Shown here piece after piece: positions 5,458-12,383 of a stretch of DNA of 15,208 bases (its first letter is position 1; each line of letters begins with the position of its first letter). The position numbers and the translations under genes were made by a program. The DNA comes from CAZART01 sp964487555 (GTDB taxonomy: Bacteria; Bacteroidota; Rhodothermia; Rhodothermales; VXPQ01), in assembly GCA_964487555.1 (NCBI GenBank), contig CAZART010000119.1, positions 1 to 15,208 on the forward strand, given 5' to 3'. Below the pieces are notes generated by a model that saw nothing but the letters and a program-made list of their open reading frames with translations, did not search any database and was not told where the DNA came from.

Positions 5458-5529
5458 TTACCTCCTGCCCACGATAAGGACTGTTAGGATGTACGGCAAT
5501 ACTCTTGACGAGAGGCCGATTACGATCAA
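5458..5529 (-). CDS. Possible 23-aa hydrophobic peptide
   Basis: The TTG start at 5529 overlaps the TGA stop of the preceding broken frame (TTGA) and has AAGGAGGT 8 nt before it. The peptide begins MIVIGLSS and has the hydrophobic stretch LPYILTVLIV before a terminal Gly-Arg-Arg, as in short membrane peptides. Its last two codons and stop (AGG AGG TAA) themselves form the ribosome site of the next start at 5454. No family is recognised. Confidence 0.3.
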   Translation of the reverse strand: MIVIGLSSRVLPYILTVLIVGRR

Positions 5530-5779
5530 GTCACCACCTCCTTCAATAGGCGAACGATCGCGTGTTTAATGAGGCTGGCTTTCTCGTTGGCCTGCTTGAA
5601 TGCCGTGGCGCCGAACACTTGGGCGTTTTTTGCAACGAGATCGATCGATCCGCCCGTATTCGAAAGCCATGGTGAGATGCTGAGAAACGGAAGGGACTCG
5701 CCACGATCCTCAGCGCCGTGTGGGATAAGACATCGATAAGTGCGATGGCGCCCTCAGGATCGCGGCGGACCTGCTCACG
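5526..5779 (-). pseudogene. Broken gene, C-terminal part, unidentified
   Basis: Two overlapping minus-strand frames look coding in turn. The upstream frame (about 5779 to 5695) reads REQVRRDPEGAIALIDVL; the downstream frame (about 5720 to the stop at 5526) reads SISPWLSNTGGSIDLVAK, then KQANEKASLIKHAIVRLL. Codons end mostly in G or C in each, but neither frame has a start codon and a single indel near 5700 would join them. I do not recognise the family. It is most likely the frameshifted tail of a lost gene. Confidence 0.4.
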
Positions 5780-5808
5780 TGATTTTGTACTACGTGATTC
5801 TGTAATAT
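5777..5808 (+). promoter_or_regulatory. Tandem 13-bp repeats overlapping a probable -10 box
   Basis: ACGTGATTTTGTA (5777-5789) and ACGTGATTCTGTA (5792-5804) differ at one base and are spaced one and a half helical turns apart. TAATAT at 5803-5808 is a fair -10 box about 70 nt before the first glycosyltransferase; a -35 box would fall inside the first repeat but is poor. That is what a regulator-controlled promoter for the downstream operon would look like. Confidence 0.45.
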
Positions 5809-5876
5809 AGGAATGTTGGTGTCCTATTGGGACGGCGCTCCGGCCCGTTCCTCAAATCCGCAAGCACGCGTCGCCT

Positions 5877-6782
5877 GTGCCTTATTTCTCCGTCATCGTA
5901 CCCACGTGCGACCGGCCTGAATCGCTGCGACGCTCTTTGAGCGCGCTCGCTGCTCAGGCGTATTCCACGGAACGATTCGAAATTCTTGTCGCCGACGACG
6001 GCGGCACGGTCGCAATCGACGACGCCCTTGCCGCCTGCCGGCAGCGAGGTGTAAAGACCACGCTGCACCGACAACCAAACGCGGGACCTGCGGCCGCCCG
6101 GAACGCGGCCGCCCGGCTGGCGCAGGGCGAGATTCTTGCTTTTACGGACGACGACTGCACACCGGCGCCCGACTGGCTCGCTCAGCTCGAACGCCGGCAT
6201 CTCGATACCCCCGGCCGAATGGTCGGAGGACGCACCGTCAATTTGCTGCGGGACAATCGGTATTCGGCGACGAGCCAGCTCATCGTGGACCTCGTCTATG
6301 ACCATTTCAATGCCGACCCCGAACGCGCCACGTTCTTCTCGTCAAACAATCTCACGGTCCCTCGCGTGCCGTTTCTGGAGATGGGCGGCTTCGATGCGAG
6401 GCTACGGATCTCCGAGGACCGTGAGCTGTGCGATCGGTGGCTCCACGGTGGCTATAGGATGACGTACGTGCCCGAGGCCGTGGTTTACCATGCGCATCCA
6501 ATGACGCTTACGGGGTTTGTTCGTCGGCATTTCGGCCGCGGACGCGGCGCCGTCGCCTACCACCGAATCCGATCCGTGCGCGGATCCGGTCGTCTTCGTG
6601 ATGACTTCTCGTTCCACCGCGACCTCCGTAATTTCATCGCTTACCCGTTCAGAAAGTCGCCCGCCCGCGAAGCTATCCCCCTTGCCGCGCTGCTTCTAAC
6701 GTGGCAAGTCGCAAACACCGCCGGGTTTGCGTGGGAGGCTGCGCGGTCGATCCTTCCCCCTCGCCGATCCATCGCCTCATGA
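5877..6782 (+). CDS. GT2-family glycosyltransferase
   Basis: A 301-aa GT-A-fold transferase. FSVIVPTCDRPESL opens the nucleotide-binding fold, VADDGG (Asp40-Asp41) and AGPAAARN follow, and FTDDDC (Asp91-93) is the DxD metal and sugar-nucleotide site. FSSNNL (residues 154-159) and SEDRELCDRW (179-188) contain the acceptor-site and catalytic Glu/Asp region. The C-terminal 70 residues are basic with a hydrophobic stretch (AIPLAALLLTWQVA) that may touch the membrane. Start is GTG; no earlier start fits the family. It should move a sugar from a nucleotide donor to a lipid or glycan on the cytoplasmic face. First gene of a three-gene unit; donor and acceptor cannot be told. Confidence 0.92.
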   Translation: MPYFSVIVPTCDRPESLRRSLSALAAQAYSTERFEILVADDGGTVAIDDALAACRQRGVKTTLHRQPNAGPAAARNAAARLAQGEILAFTDDDCTPAPDWLAQLERRHLDTPGRMVGGRTVNLLRDNRYSATSQLIVDLVYDHFNADPERATFFSSNNLTVPRVPFLEMGGFDARLRISEDRELCDRWLHGGYRMTYVPEAVVYHAHPMTLTGFVRRHFGRGRGAVAYHRIRSVRGSGRLRDDFSFHRDLRNFIAYPFRKSPAREAIPLAALLLTWQVANTAGFAWEAARSILPPRRSIAS

Positions 6783-7873
6783 ACGCGCGACCTTCTCTCA
6801 AACTCGGAATCATTGGGTGCGGTCGAGCGGCAAGGCGCCTCCACTTGCCGGCCCTTCAGCGCGTCGACCGCATCGACGTCGTGGCTCTGGCGGATGTCGA
6901 CTCTGCGGCTCTCCACACTACGGCGGACGCCTTTGGTGTCGTTGCTCGGTACGCGGATTATCGGGCATTGCTCGACGACGCTTCGGTTGAGGCCGTGGCC
7001 GTATGCGTACCGGCCGAGTTCCATGAGCGCATCGGAATTGATGCGCTAGAGGCGGGCAAACACGTCCTGATCGAGAAGCCACTGGCGCTCGACCTGGAGG
7101 CCTGCGATCGGTTGATCGAGGCTGCCGCGGCAGCGCAGACGCGGGCGGTCATCGGATTTAATCTCCGGCATCACCGCCTCGTGCACGAGGCGGCGGAGCG
7201 GGTGGCGGCGGGCGAAGCCGGCACCATCGAGGCCGTTCGCAGCACGTGGACAACCGATATCCGCCGCCAACAGACGCTCTCGCCATGGCGAGATCGGCGG
7301 ATTTCGGGCGGCGGGGCGCTCTTCGAAATAGCCGTTCACCACATTGACCTCTGGCGCTTCCTCCTGGGCACCGAGGTCGAAAAGGTCTACGCTGCCGGTC
7401 GTTCGATCCTTACGGAGGACGAGACGGTCGCCCTCACGGCGACGCTCTCCAACGGCGCGGTGGTCAGTGCCGTTTTCTCCGAGCAGAGCACCGTCGAGAG
7501 TTCCGTCGTCATTTACGGGCGAAACGCCCGGATAAGCGTGTGCCCATTCCGCTTCGACGGCCTGTCCATCCAGGATGCCGTAAGTGCCTCGGATGGGATG
7601 CGGGGGCGGCTCACGCGTCTTATGGCGTTCACCAGGGCTCTTCCGGCAGGATTCGCCAGTGCGCGCATCGGCGGAGAATACCGCCGTTCCTATGACCGGG
7701 AGTGGGCACACTTCCACGACGTCGTCTACAATGGCACGTCGCCCATCGCCACGCTGATGGATGGGAGAAGAGCCGTGGAGGTCGTGCTCGCCGCTGTCGA
7801 GTCCCTGGAGACGGGGCAAGCCGTGCGGGTTTCGGAAGCGCCAAAGAGGATTCGCTCCGGAGACGAGATTTGA
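6779..7873 (+). CDS. Gfo/Idh/MocA-family NAD(P)-dependent oxidoreductase
   Basis: The start is the ATG at 6779, inside the ATGA overlap with the preceding stop, giving 364 aa; a longer frame from 6701 would only read through the neighbour. The Rossmann motif GIIGCGRAA (residues 10-18), the EKPLA motif (Glu99-Lys100-Pro101) and GGGALFEIAVHHIDL (His187, Asp190) are all present and define the family, which oxidises or reduces sugars and their nucleotide derivatives; Glu183 replaces the Asp usual in that motif. Placed between two glycosyltransferases and translationally coupled to the first, it probably makes or modifies a sugar used by them. The exact substrate is unknown. Confidence 0.92.
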   Translation: MNARPSLKLGIIGCGRAARRLHLPALQRVDRIDVVALADVDSAALHTTADAFGVVARYADYRALLDDASVEAVAVCVPAEFHERIGIDALEAGKHVLIEKPLALDLEACDRLIEAAAAAQTRAVIGFNLRHHRLVHEAAERVAAGEAGTIEAVRSTWTTDIRRQQTLSPWRDRRISGGGALFEIAVHHIDLWRFLLGTEVEKVYAAGRSILTEDETVALTATLSNGAVVSAVFSEQSTVESSVVIYGRNARISVCPFRFDGLSIQDAVSASDGMRGRLTRLMAFTRALPAGFASARIGGEYRRSYDREWAHFHDVVYNGTSPIATLMDGRRAVEVVLAAVESLETGQAVRVSEAPKRIRSGDEI

Positions 7874-7911
7874 TCAGCCCATGGGCACGGCGATACTAAC
7901 GCCATGCAATT

Positions 7912-8880
7912 ATGATCGAGATGTCCGTCGTGCTCGTCGTACAGGGATCGTATCACACGGTTCGCCGCACAATCTATCATCTTCGCCGACAGACGGTTGT
8001 GCGGCAGCTCGAGCTCGTGCTGGTAGCATCCGATCGCGATATGCTGCCTACCGGCGATGGGGCCCTCGTCGACTTCGGCGCCGTGCGACTCATAGAAATC
8101 GGCGCTATCACGTCGATTGCTCGTGCGAACGCGACCGGTGCGCGGGCCGCGGAGGCGCCGATCGTGGCCTTCGCCGAGGATCACTCCTTTCCCTCGCCCG
8201 ATTGGGCGGCCCGCCTGATCGAGGCGCATCGAGAGCCGTGGGCCGCCGTCGGTCCGGCGGTCGAGAATGCCAACCCGTCCCTGCTCGTCAGCTGGGCCGA
8301 TTACTACCTGGGCTACGGCCCATGGATGGTCCCGATAGCGGCACAGGAAATGGAACACCTCCCCGGCCACAACAGCAGCTACAAACGGGATCTTCTGCTA
8401 GCCTACGGGGACGACTTGCCGTCGATGCTCGAGGCCGAAACGCTGATGCACTGGGACCTTCGCGAACGCGGGCACTCGCTCTACCTGGAAGCAGCGGCCC
8501 GCACGGCACACGTCAACTTTTCCCGCCTCTCTTCGTGGCTTCTCGCGCAGTATCATAGCGGGCGCGTCTTCGCCGGCACCCGGAATCAAGGGCTGGCCCC
8601 GATGATGCGACTGCTGTATCTCGCCGGGTCACCGCTAATACCGCTGGTGCGGCTCAAGCGAACGTATGATTACGTCTGCTCGCCGGGCCGGAGCCGCGGC
8701 CGGTTCATGCGAACGCTGCCGGTGCTCATGCTCGGGCTCGTCGCAAACGGCGTCGGACAGTTTGTAGGCCACGCCGCGGGAGTTGGTCGCTCTCGCGAGC
8801 GACGTGCACGCTTTGAATTCGACCGCTTTAGCGCCCTGTCGCCCCGGGATTCGATCCATAGAATCCCTCGAATCGACTGA
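7912..8880 (+). CDS. GT2-like glycosyltransferase with AEDH in place of DxD
   Basis: 322 aa, 38 nt after the oxidoreductase; Met4 is an equally good start. MSVVLVVQGSYHTVRRTI begins the GT-A fold; the metal site is FAEDHSFPSPDW (Glu89-Asp90-His91), an xEDH form seen in a subset of GT2-like proteins. PGHNSSYKR (151-159) and EAETLMHWDLRERGH (174-188) match the acceptor-side region of that subset. The C-terminus has a probable membrane segment (TLPVLMLGLVANGVGQF, about 265-281) after a basic stretch, then a charged tail. It likely acts on the same surface glycan as the first transferase. The family call is firm; metal use and sugar are not. Confidence 0.88.
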   Translation: MIEMSVVLVVQGSYHTVRRTIYHLRRQTVVRQLELVLVASDRDMLPTGDGALVDFGAVRLIEIGAITSIARANATGARAAEAPIVAFAEDHSFPSPDWAARLIEAHREPWAAVGPAVENANPSLLVSWADYYLGYGPWMVPIAAQEMEHLPGHNSSYKRDLLLAYGDDLPSMLEAETLMHWDLRERGHSLYLEAAARTAHVNFSRLSSWLLAQYHSGRVFAGTRNQGLAPMMRLLYLAGSPLIPLVRLKRTYDYVCSPGRSRGRFMRTLPVLMLGLVANGVGQFVGHAAGVGRSRERRARFEFDRFSALSPRDSIHRIPRID

Positions 8881-9129
8881 AGGGGTTCGGCAGCGTCGCC
8901 ATGCTTGTTATCCCTTCGAAGCCCACTCACAAGAATGGGTTAAAGTGAGCGTTCGGGAGATGCGAGGACCGTGTCGGACCCTCCGACTCCGCTGTGGAAT
9001 GCGCACATGGTCGTTGTCGGTCAAAGAATGTCCGCCGCGCGTTAGCACGCGCCGGCGAGGTCCCCGACCTTATTCGGGCCGGCCTGGAAGATCGTTTCGC
9101 TACCCTGACTTTCTCCCCGCCGGCGGCAG
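8881..9129. other. Noncoding stretch after the glycosyltransferase unit
   Basis: No protein family is visible; frames on both strands are Arg/Pro-rich and look like shadows of GC-rich structure. CTCAC/GTGAG near 8925-8950 is a weak inverted repeat. GAATGTCCG followed by GCGTT occurs here (about 9026) and again at 9206, after a shared TGGTCGT, hinting at a small diverged duplication. The stretch could be a long 3' leader or hold a small RNA ended by the terminator that follows. Confidence 0.4.
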
Positions 9130-9183
9130 CCGGCGCGACTTCGCCGGTTGAGGGGCGTCGGCTTGGGCCGGCGCCCTTTTTTT
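9130..9183 (+). terminator. Strong intrinsic terminator with two stacked hairpins
   Basis: CCGGCG/CGCCGG (9130-9147, 6-nt loop) is followed by GGGCGTCGGC/GCCGGCGCCC (9153-9176, loop TTGG, one G-U) and seven T. It would end the glycosyltransferase operon about 300 nt past its last stop, or an RNA made within that gap. Confidence 0.8.
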
Positions 9184-9257
9184 GGTCGTGGCGGCTTCCG
9201 GCCAGCGAATGTCCGATCTGCGTTCGATCCGGTTCAAGGGCGAGGCGAGATTGAGAC

Positions 9258-9294
9258 TGCCGGCCGAGGCAAGACCGGCACGGCTGCAAAGCCG
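9258..9294 (+). promoter_or_regulatory. Structured leader: two adjacent hairpins before a tiny ORF
   Basis: TGCCGG/CCGGCA (9258-9280, 11-nt loop CCGAGGCAAGA) is followed without a gap by CGGCT-GCAA-AGCCG (9281-9294), closed by a GNRA tetraloop. About 26 nt later comes a full ribosome site. It resembles a cis-acting RNA, but it does not fit any riboswitch consensus I can recall. Confidence 0.35.
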
Positions 9295-9332
9295 CTAGAT
9301 GTACAGCACGAAAAATCGACGGAGGTGACGGA

Positions 9333-9410
9333 ATGAAGATCTGGAAAAGTGTAAGACGTGCATGGCACCTGTACAACAATTGCGGGATCGCGCCCTGGGA
9401 TCGCCTTTAA
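9333..9410 (+). CDS. Possible 25-aa Trp-rich peptide
   Basis: GGAGGTG (9321-9327) stands 5 nt before ATG. The 25-codon frame begins MKIWKSVRRAW and ends IAPWDRL, with Trp at positions 4, 11 and 22, and stops at TAA 9408-9410. Its ribosome site is better than that of any large gene here. It follows two hairpins and precedes another GC-rich hairpin (about 9419-9443), an arrangement like a leader peptide, yet the next plus-strand gene is nearly 1 kb away. Function unknown. Confidence 0.35.
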   Translation: MKIWKSVRRAWHLYNNCGIAPWDRL

Positions 9411-9525
9411 CCTGCGTTCGCCGTTCGCGACGGTGGCGATAGGCGAGCTGGGAATCAGCCTTGCCGCACTCGGCATATCAATCCCTGGTCGACTTCGCTC
9501 CGTCGGTTCACGACCCGCCACAGGG

Positions 9526-9545
9526 GCGTCGGCATCGGCCGGCGC
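9526..9545. repeat. Second copy of the 9155-9174 hairpin
   Basis: GCGTCGGC-ATCG-GCCGGCGC repeats the arms of the terminator at 9155-9174 exactly, with a different loop (ATCG for TTGG), and the 5' flank GGG is shared. No T-run follows on either strand, so it is not a clear terminator. It lies 37 nt beyond the stop of the minus-strand WbqC-like gene. Confidence 0.5.
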
Positions 9546-9582
9546 ACCTTATCATTTCACGCCGAAAGACGGGAAGGGGAGG

Positions 9583-10269
9583 TCACTCGATAAGCGCGCC
9601 ATGCTCGACTTTCAGCAGTCTCGTGTGGCTGCGGATGATAGGAAGGGATTCGGGTCCGTAGTTAAAAAGAAGGTCGACGGCTGCCATTCCGCGCTCGAAT
9701 CCTTCGAAGTTCTGGCGATAACGCAGGAGTTCGAAATCCAGCACGCCGGATGCAAACCGCTCGTCGGCGCCAAAACTTTCGCGGGGAACGACGAGCTCCT
9801 CCCCTTTGAATCGGCTCAGTACGCCTTCGAGCGTAGAAGGCTTGCCTTCCAGCTGTGACGCGCGGACCAGCGGGGTGTCGATTCCTAGCAGATCGCGGGT
9901 GAGCCCGACGGACGCCCACGTCAACTCGCTGAGCATTCTCCATTCGGTGTCGATTAGGCATCGCAGGCGATGCTCATAATAGTCGAAAAACGGCGTTGTG
10001 CGGTAGTTGAAGTGCAGGGCCCTCCAGTGCGTTCCGATCCAACGGTGCCGGCCTCGAATCTCCACCTCCGAAATCGGCAGGCCGTGCTGGCGCCCTTTGA
10101 GAGGAATGCTAATCCATTGCCACCCGTCCGGCGTCCGAAGTTTCGCCCGGTTCTGATAAGATTGTCTACTGTACTGAAACGTATCCGCAAGAACAAAAAC
10201 GTCCGCCGCATCCATCAGCGCGAAGAACTCGGCTCGCGGCCAGTATTCCGAGGGGCGAACGACAATCAT
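9583..10269 (-). CDS. WbqC-family protein
   Basis: 228 aa from the ATG at 10269; a GTG at 10302 would add 11 residues that do not fit the family's usual start. The N-terminal half has the WbqC hallmark: ADVFVLADTFQYSRQSYQNR followed by GWQWISIPL. Near the C-terminus comes GMAAVDLLFNYGPES, also conserved. FNYRTTPFFDYYEHR lies between. WbqC-like proteins are found in O-antigen and other surface-polysaccharide loci, where they are thought to help make modified amino sugars; biochemical proof is scarce. It lies near the glycosyltransferase module but on the opposite strand, so it is transcribed separately. Confidence 0.88.
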   Translation of the reverse strand: MIVVRPSEYWPRAEFFALMDAADVFVLADTFQYSRQSYQNRAKLRTPDGWQWISIPLKGRQHGLPISEVEIRGRHRWIGTHWRALHFNYRTTPFFDYYEHRLRCLIDTEWRMLSELTWASVGLTRDLLGIDTPLVRASQLEGKPSTLEGVLSRFKGEELVVPRESFGADERFASGVLDFELLRYRQNFEGFERGMAAVDLLFNYGPESLPIIRSHTRLLKVEHGALIE

Positions 10270-10299
10270 TCGGTAGCATTGTTTAGCCGGAGATCGACA

Positions 10300-10393
10300 C
10301 ACCCGTTCGATTACAGACTTCCCACAAAGCGCGTCATCATTTCGTGCTATATTATGTAGACGTCACCGAAAACGATCCAATGAGGCTTCTCCC
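10300..10393. promoter_or_regulatory. Divergent intergenic region
   Basis: This space serves WbqC (minus) and the LapA-domain gene (plus). GCTATATTATG at 10346-10356 gives a -10-like TATATT on the plus strand and TAATAT on the minus strand. No matching -35 box is convincing on either side. GAGG 9 nt before the ATG at 10394 is a modest ribosome site. Confidence 0.3.
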
Positions 10394-10699
10394 ATGCGTA
10401 TCGCCCTGATCCTGTCGCTCGCCCTGGCGATCCTGGCGGTCGTCTTTGCCCTGCAGAACCCAGCCAATATCGACGTCGAATTGGGCCCGTTCGACCTGCA
10501 CGGTTCCACGGCCCTTATCCTTATGGTGACGTTCTGCATCGGCGTCGTCGTCGGCATTTTGGCCGCCGTTCCAACGCTCATGAAGCGGCGCAAACGAATC
10601 CGTGAGCTAGAGCGGCACGCCGCCGAAACGGGCTCAACCTGGTCGCCCCCGGAGAGCGATCTTCACACGAGTTCTTCGAAGGAGTATCGAGCCGAATAA
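10394..10699 (+). CDS. LapA-domain (DUF1049) inner-membrane protein
   Basis: 101 aa with two membrane helices: residues about 2-19 (ALILSLALAILAVVFAL) and about 38-60 (STALILMVTFCIGVVVGILA). Between them is the family hallmark QNPANIDVELGPF, and after them a basic helix (MKRRKRIRELERH) and a polar tail. E. coli LapA works with LapB in controlling lipopolysaccharide synthesis; in other phyla the domain is common but its role is not settled. The downstream LD-carboxypeptidase follows after one base, so they form an operon. Confidence 0.85.
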   Translation: MRIALILSLALAILAVVFALQNPANIDVELGPFDLHGSTALILMVTFCIGVVVGILAAVPTLMKRRKRIRELERHAAETGSTWSPPESDLHTSSSKEYRAE

Positions 10700-10700
10700 G

Positions 10701-11645
10701 TTGAACCTGAAGCCCCCCCCACTCCGTGAAGGCGACACCATCGCCGTCGTGGCGCCCGCGAGCGTGCCTCGCGACATGTCGAAATTTAAGAAAGGCGTCG
10801 AACAGCTCCGCGCGCGAGGCTACCGCGTCGAGATCGGCCGCACCGAGTACGTTCGCCGAGGTTATCTCTGCGGTCCGGATCCGGACCGACTCAACGAGCT
10901 GAACGGCTTTTTCAGGCGGCCGGACGTCAAGCTCGTGGTGAGTGCGCGCGGCGGTTACGGCACGATGCGCTTGCTTCCCGAGTTGGATTACGAGGCGATC
11001 AAACGGCATCCGAAGCTCGTCGTAGGCTACAGCGACATTACGGCGCTTCACTTTGCCATCTACAAAAAAACGGGCGTGCCCGGCCTCTCGGGGCCCATGG
11101 CCGCCGTCGAATGGCACGATCCAGATCCTGCGAGCGAGCGGCTCTTCTGGGATCTCGTTCGAGGCGGGACGCCGGACTCGGTCCTCGGGCCGAAAGGCGA
11201 GCAGATGCGAGGGGTGCGGCCCGGCACGGTGCAAGGCGTGCTGATGGGCGGCAACCTTTCGGTCGTCGTCCGCCTGATCGGCACGCCCTTTCTTCCGTCG
11301 CTGGACGGCGTCATCCTCTACGTAGAGGACGTCGGCGAGCAGCCCTATCGAATCGACGCGATGTTCGCGCAGCTGAAGCTCAGCGGAATTCTAGATCGTC
11401 TGGGCGGACTCATCATCGGATCCTTCACGGATTGGGAGCCCGACGACGACAGTCCTACCCTCTCGCTAGACGAGGTTCTCGACGATTATCTCTGCGACGT
11501 CAGCTTTCCAGTTGCGAAAGGACTCGTCTACGGTCATTTTCCGGTGAAGAACACCCTGCCGATTGGTGTTCAGGCTCGTCTAGAGGTAACTTCGGAACGA
11601 GCGTCGCTCGCGATCCTCGAACCTGTCGTTAATACGGACGCGTGA
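10701..11645 (+). CDS. ldcA: LD-carboxypeptidase (peptidase family S66)
   Basis: 314 aa, TTG start one base after the preceding stop; no ATG or GTG start fits. The catalytic triad is visible: Ser111 in GYSDITALH, Glu209 in YVEDVGEQPYRID and His279 in VYGHFPVKNTLPIG, with spacings close to P. aeruginosa LdcA. SARGGYGTMRLL and GVLMGGNLSVV are further family motifs. The enzyme removes the terminal D-alanine from muropeptides in the cytoplasm, letting tetrapeptides be recycled; MccF relatives in the same family cleave microcin C. The complete domain and normal genomic setting favour peptidoglycan recycling. Confidence 0.9.
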   Translation: MNLKPPPLREGDTIAVVAPASVPRDMSKFKKGVEQLRARGYRVEIGRTEYVRRGYLCGPDPDRLNELNGFFRRPDVKLVVSARGGYGTMRLLPELDYEAIKRHPKLVVGYSDITALHFAIYKKTGVPGLSGPMAAVEWHDPDPASERLFWDLVRGGTPDSVLGPKGEQMRGVRPGTVQGVLMGGNLSVVVRLIGTPFLPSLDGVILYVEDVGEQPYRIDAMFAQLKLSGILDRLGGLIIGSFTDWEPDDDSPTLSLDEVLDDYLCDVSFPVAKGLVYGHFPVKNTLPIGVQARLEVTSERASLAILEPVVNTDA

Positions 11646-11720
11646 ACGTCCCTGAGCCTCCTCTGATCTCTTTTGTGATCCCGCACCGATGCCGAGTGCG
11701 GACAAGCCCTTCCACATTCC

Positions 11721-12365
11721 ATGGTTGAACGCCCGCTTAAGCTGGCCGTCTTCGCATCCGGCCGCGGAAGCAACTTTCAGTCTATTCTGGATGCCGTCGA
11801 CCGTGGCGAGCTCCGCCTGGATATCGTGCTGTGCCTCTCCGATCGGGAGGGAGCCGGCGCGCTGGAGCGTGCCGAGCAGCATGGCGTCCCCACCGTCGTG
11901 ATTCATCCGAGATCGTTTGAGTCGGAAGCGGCCTATACGGCCGCTATGATACGTGCACTGGAGGCCCACGCCGTGAATTTCATCGCGCTCGCCGGATATA
12001 TGAAGAAGATCCCGGGTGCCATCACTTCGACCTATCGCGGCCGCATGGTGAACGTCCACCCGGCGCTTCTGCCCGCCTTCGGCGGACAAGGGATGTACGG
12101 CCGCCGCATCCACGAAGCCGTTATTCAGTACGGCGTCCACTGGACCGGCGCCACCGTGCACGTCGTCGATGAAGAGTACGACACGGGTCCGGTCGTGCTT
12201 CAGGAACCCGTGCCGGTAATGCCGGGCGACACGGCGGACGACGTCGCGGCTCGCGTTCTGGAGGTAGAACATCGTATCTATCCGGCGGCCCTGCGGTTAT
12301 TCGCCGAGGATCGGATCCGGTTTGTCGGCCGGCGGGCCGTCATAGAGGAATTTCACGAAAGCTAA
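11721..12365 (+). CDS. purN: Phosphoribosylglycinamide formyltransferase
   Basis: 214 aa. It transfers a formyl group from 10-formyltetrahydrofolate to GAR, step 3 of purine synthesis. FASGRGSNFQSIL (residues 11-23) binds the ribose phosphate; Asn111 and His113 in MVNVHPALLPAF and Asp150 in VHVVDEEYDTGPVVLQ are the catalytic trio that corresponds to Asn106, His108 and Asp144 of E. coli PurN. The loop after HPALLP reads FGGQGMYGRRIHEAV, the form common outside Proteobacteria. Eighteen nt separate it from purH, so they are co-transcribed. No ribosome site is seen. Confidence 0.96.
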   Translation: MVERPLKLAVFASGRGSNFQSILDAVDRGELRLDIVLCLSDREGAGALERAEQHGVPTVVIHPRSFESEAAYTAAMIRALEAHAVNFIALAGYMKKIPGAITSTYRGRMVNVHPALLPAFGGQGMYGRRIHEAVIQYGVHWTGATVHVVDEEYDTGPVVLQEPVPVMPGDTADDVAARVLEVEHRIYPAALRLFAEDRIRFVGRRAVIEEFHES

Positions 12366-12383
12366 ACCCGAACGCTTTTCCGC

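Noticed and set aside
7046..7819. 257-codon minus-strand frame over the oxidoreductase
   Set aside because: Antisense to an oxidoreductase that has all family motifs.
9258..9294. A cyclic-di-GMP-I (GEMM) riboswitch, suggested by GGCAAGACC and GCAAAGCC
   Set aside because: The two boxes are only about 10 nt apart, lacking the hairpin that must lie between them, and the second box is part of a simple GNRA hairpin.
10578..11234. 218-codon minus-strand frame across the LapA and LdcA genes
   Set aside because: Fully antisense to LdcA, whose catalytic triad is intact; the frame is a by-product of high GC codons.
11580..12272. 230-codon minus-strand frame over purN
   Set aside because: Antisense to a complete purN with all active-site residues.
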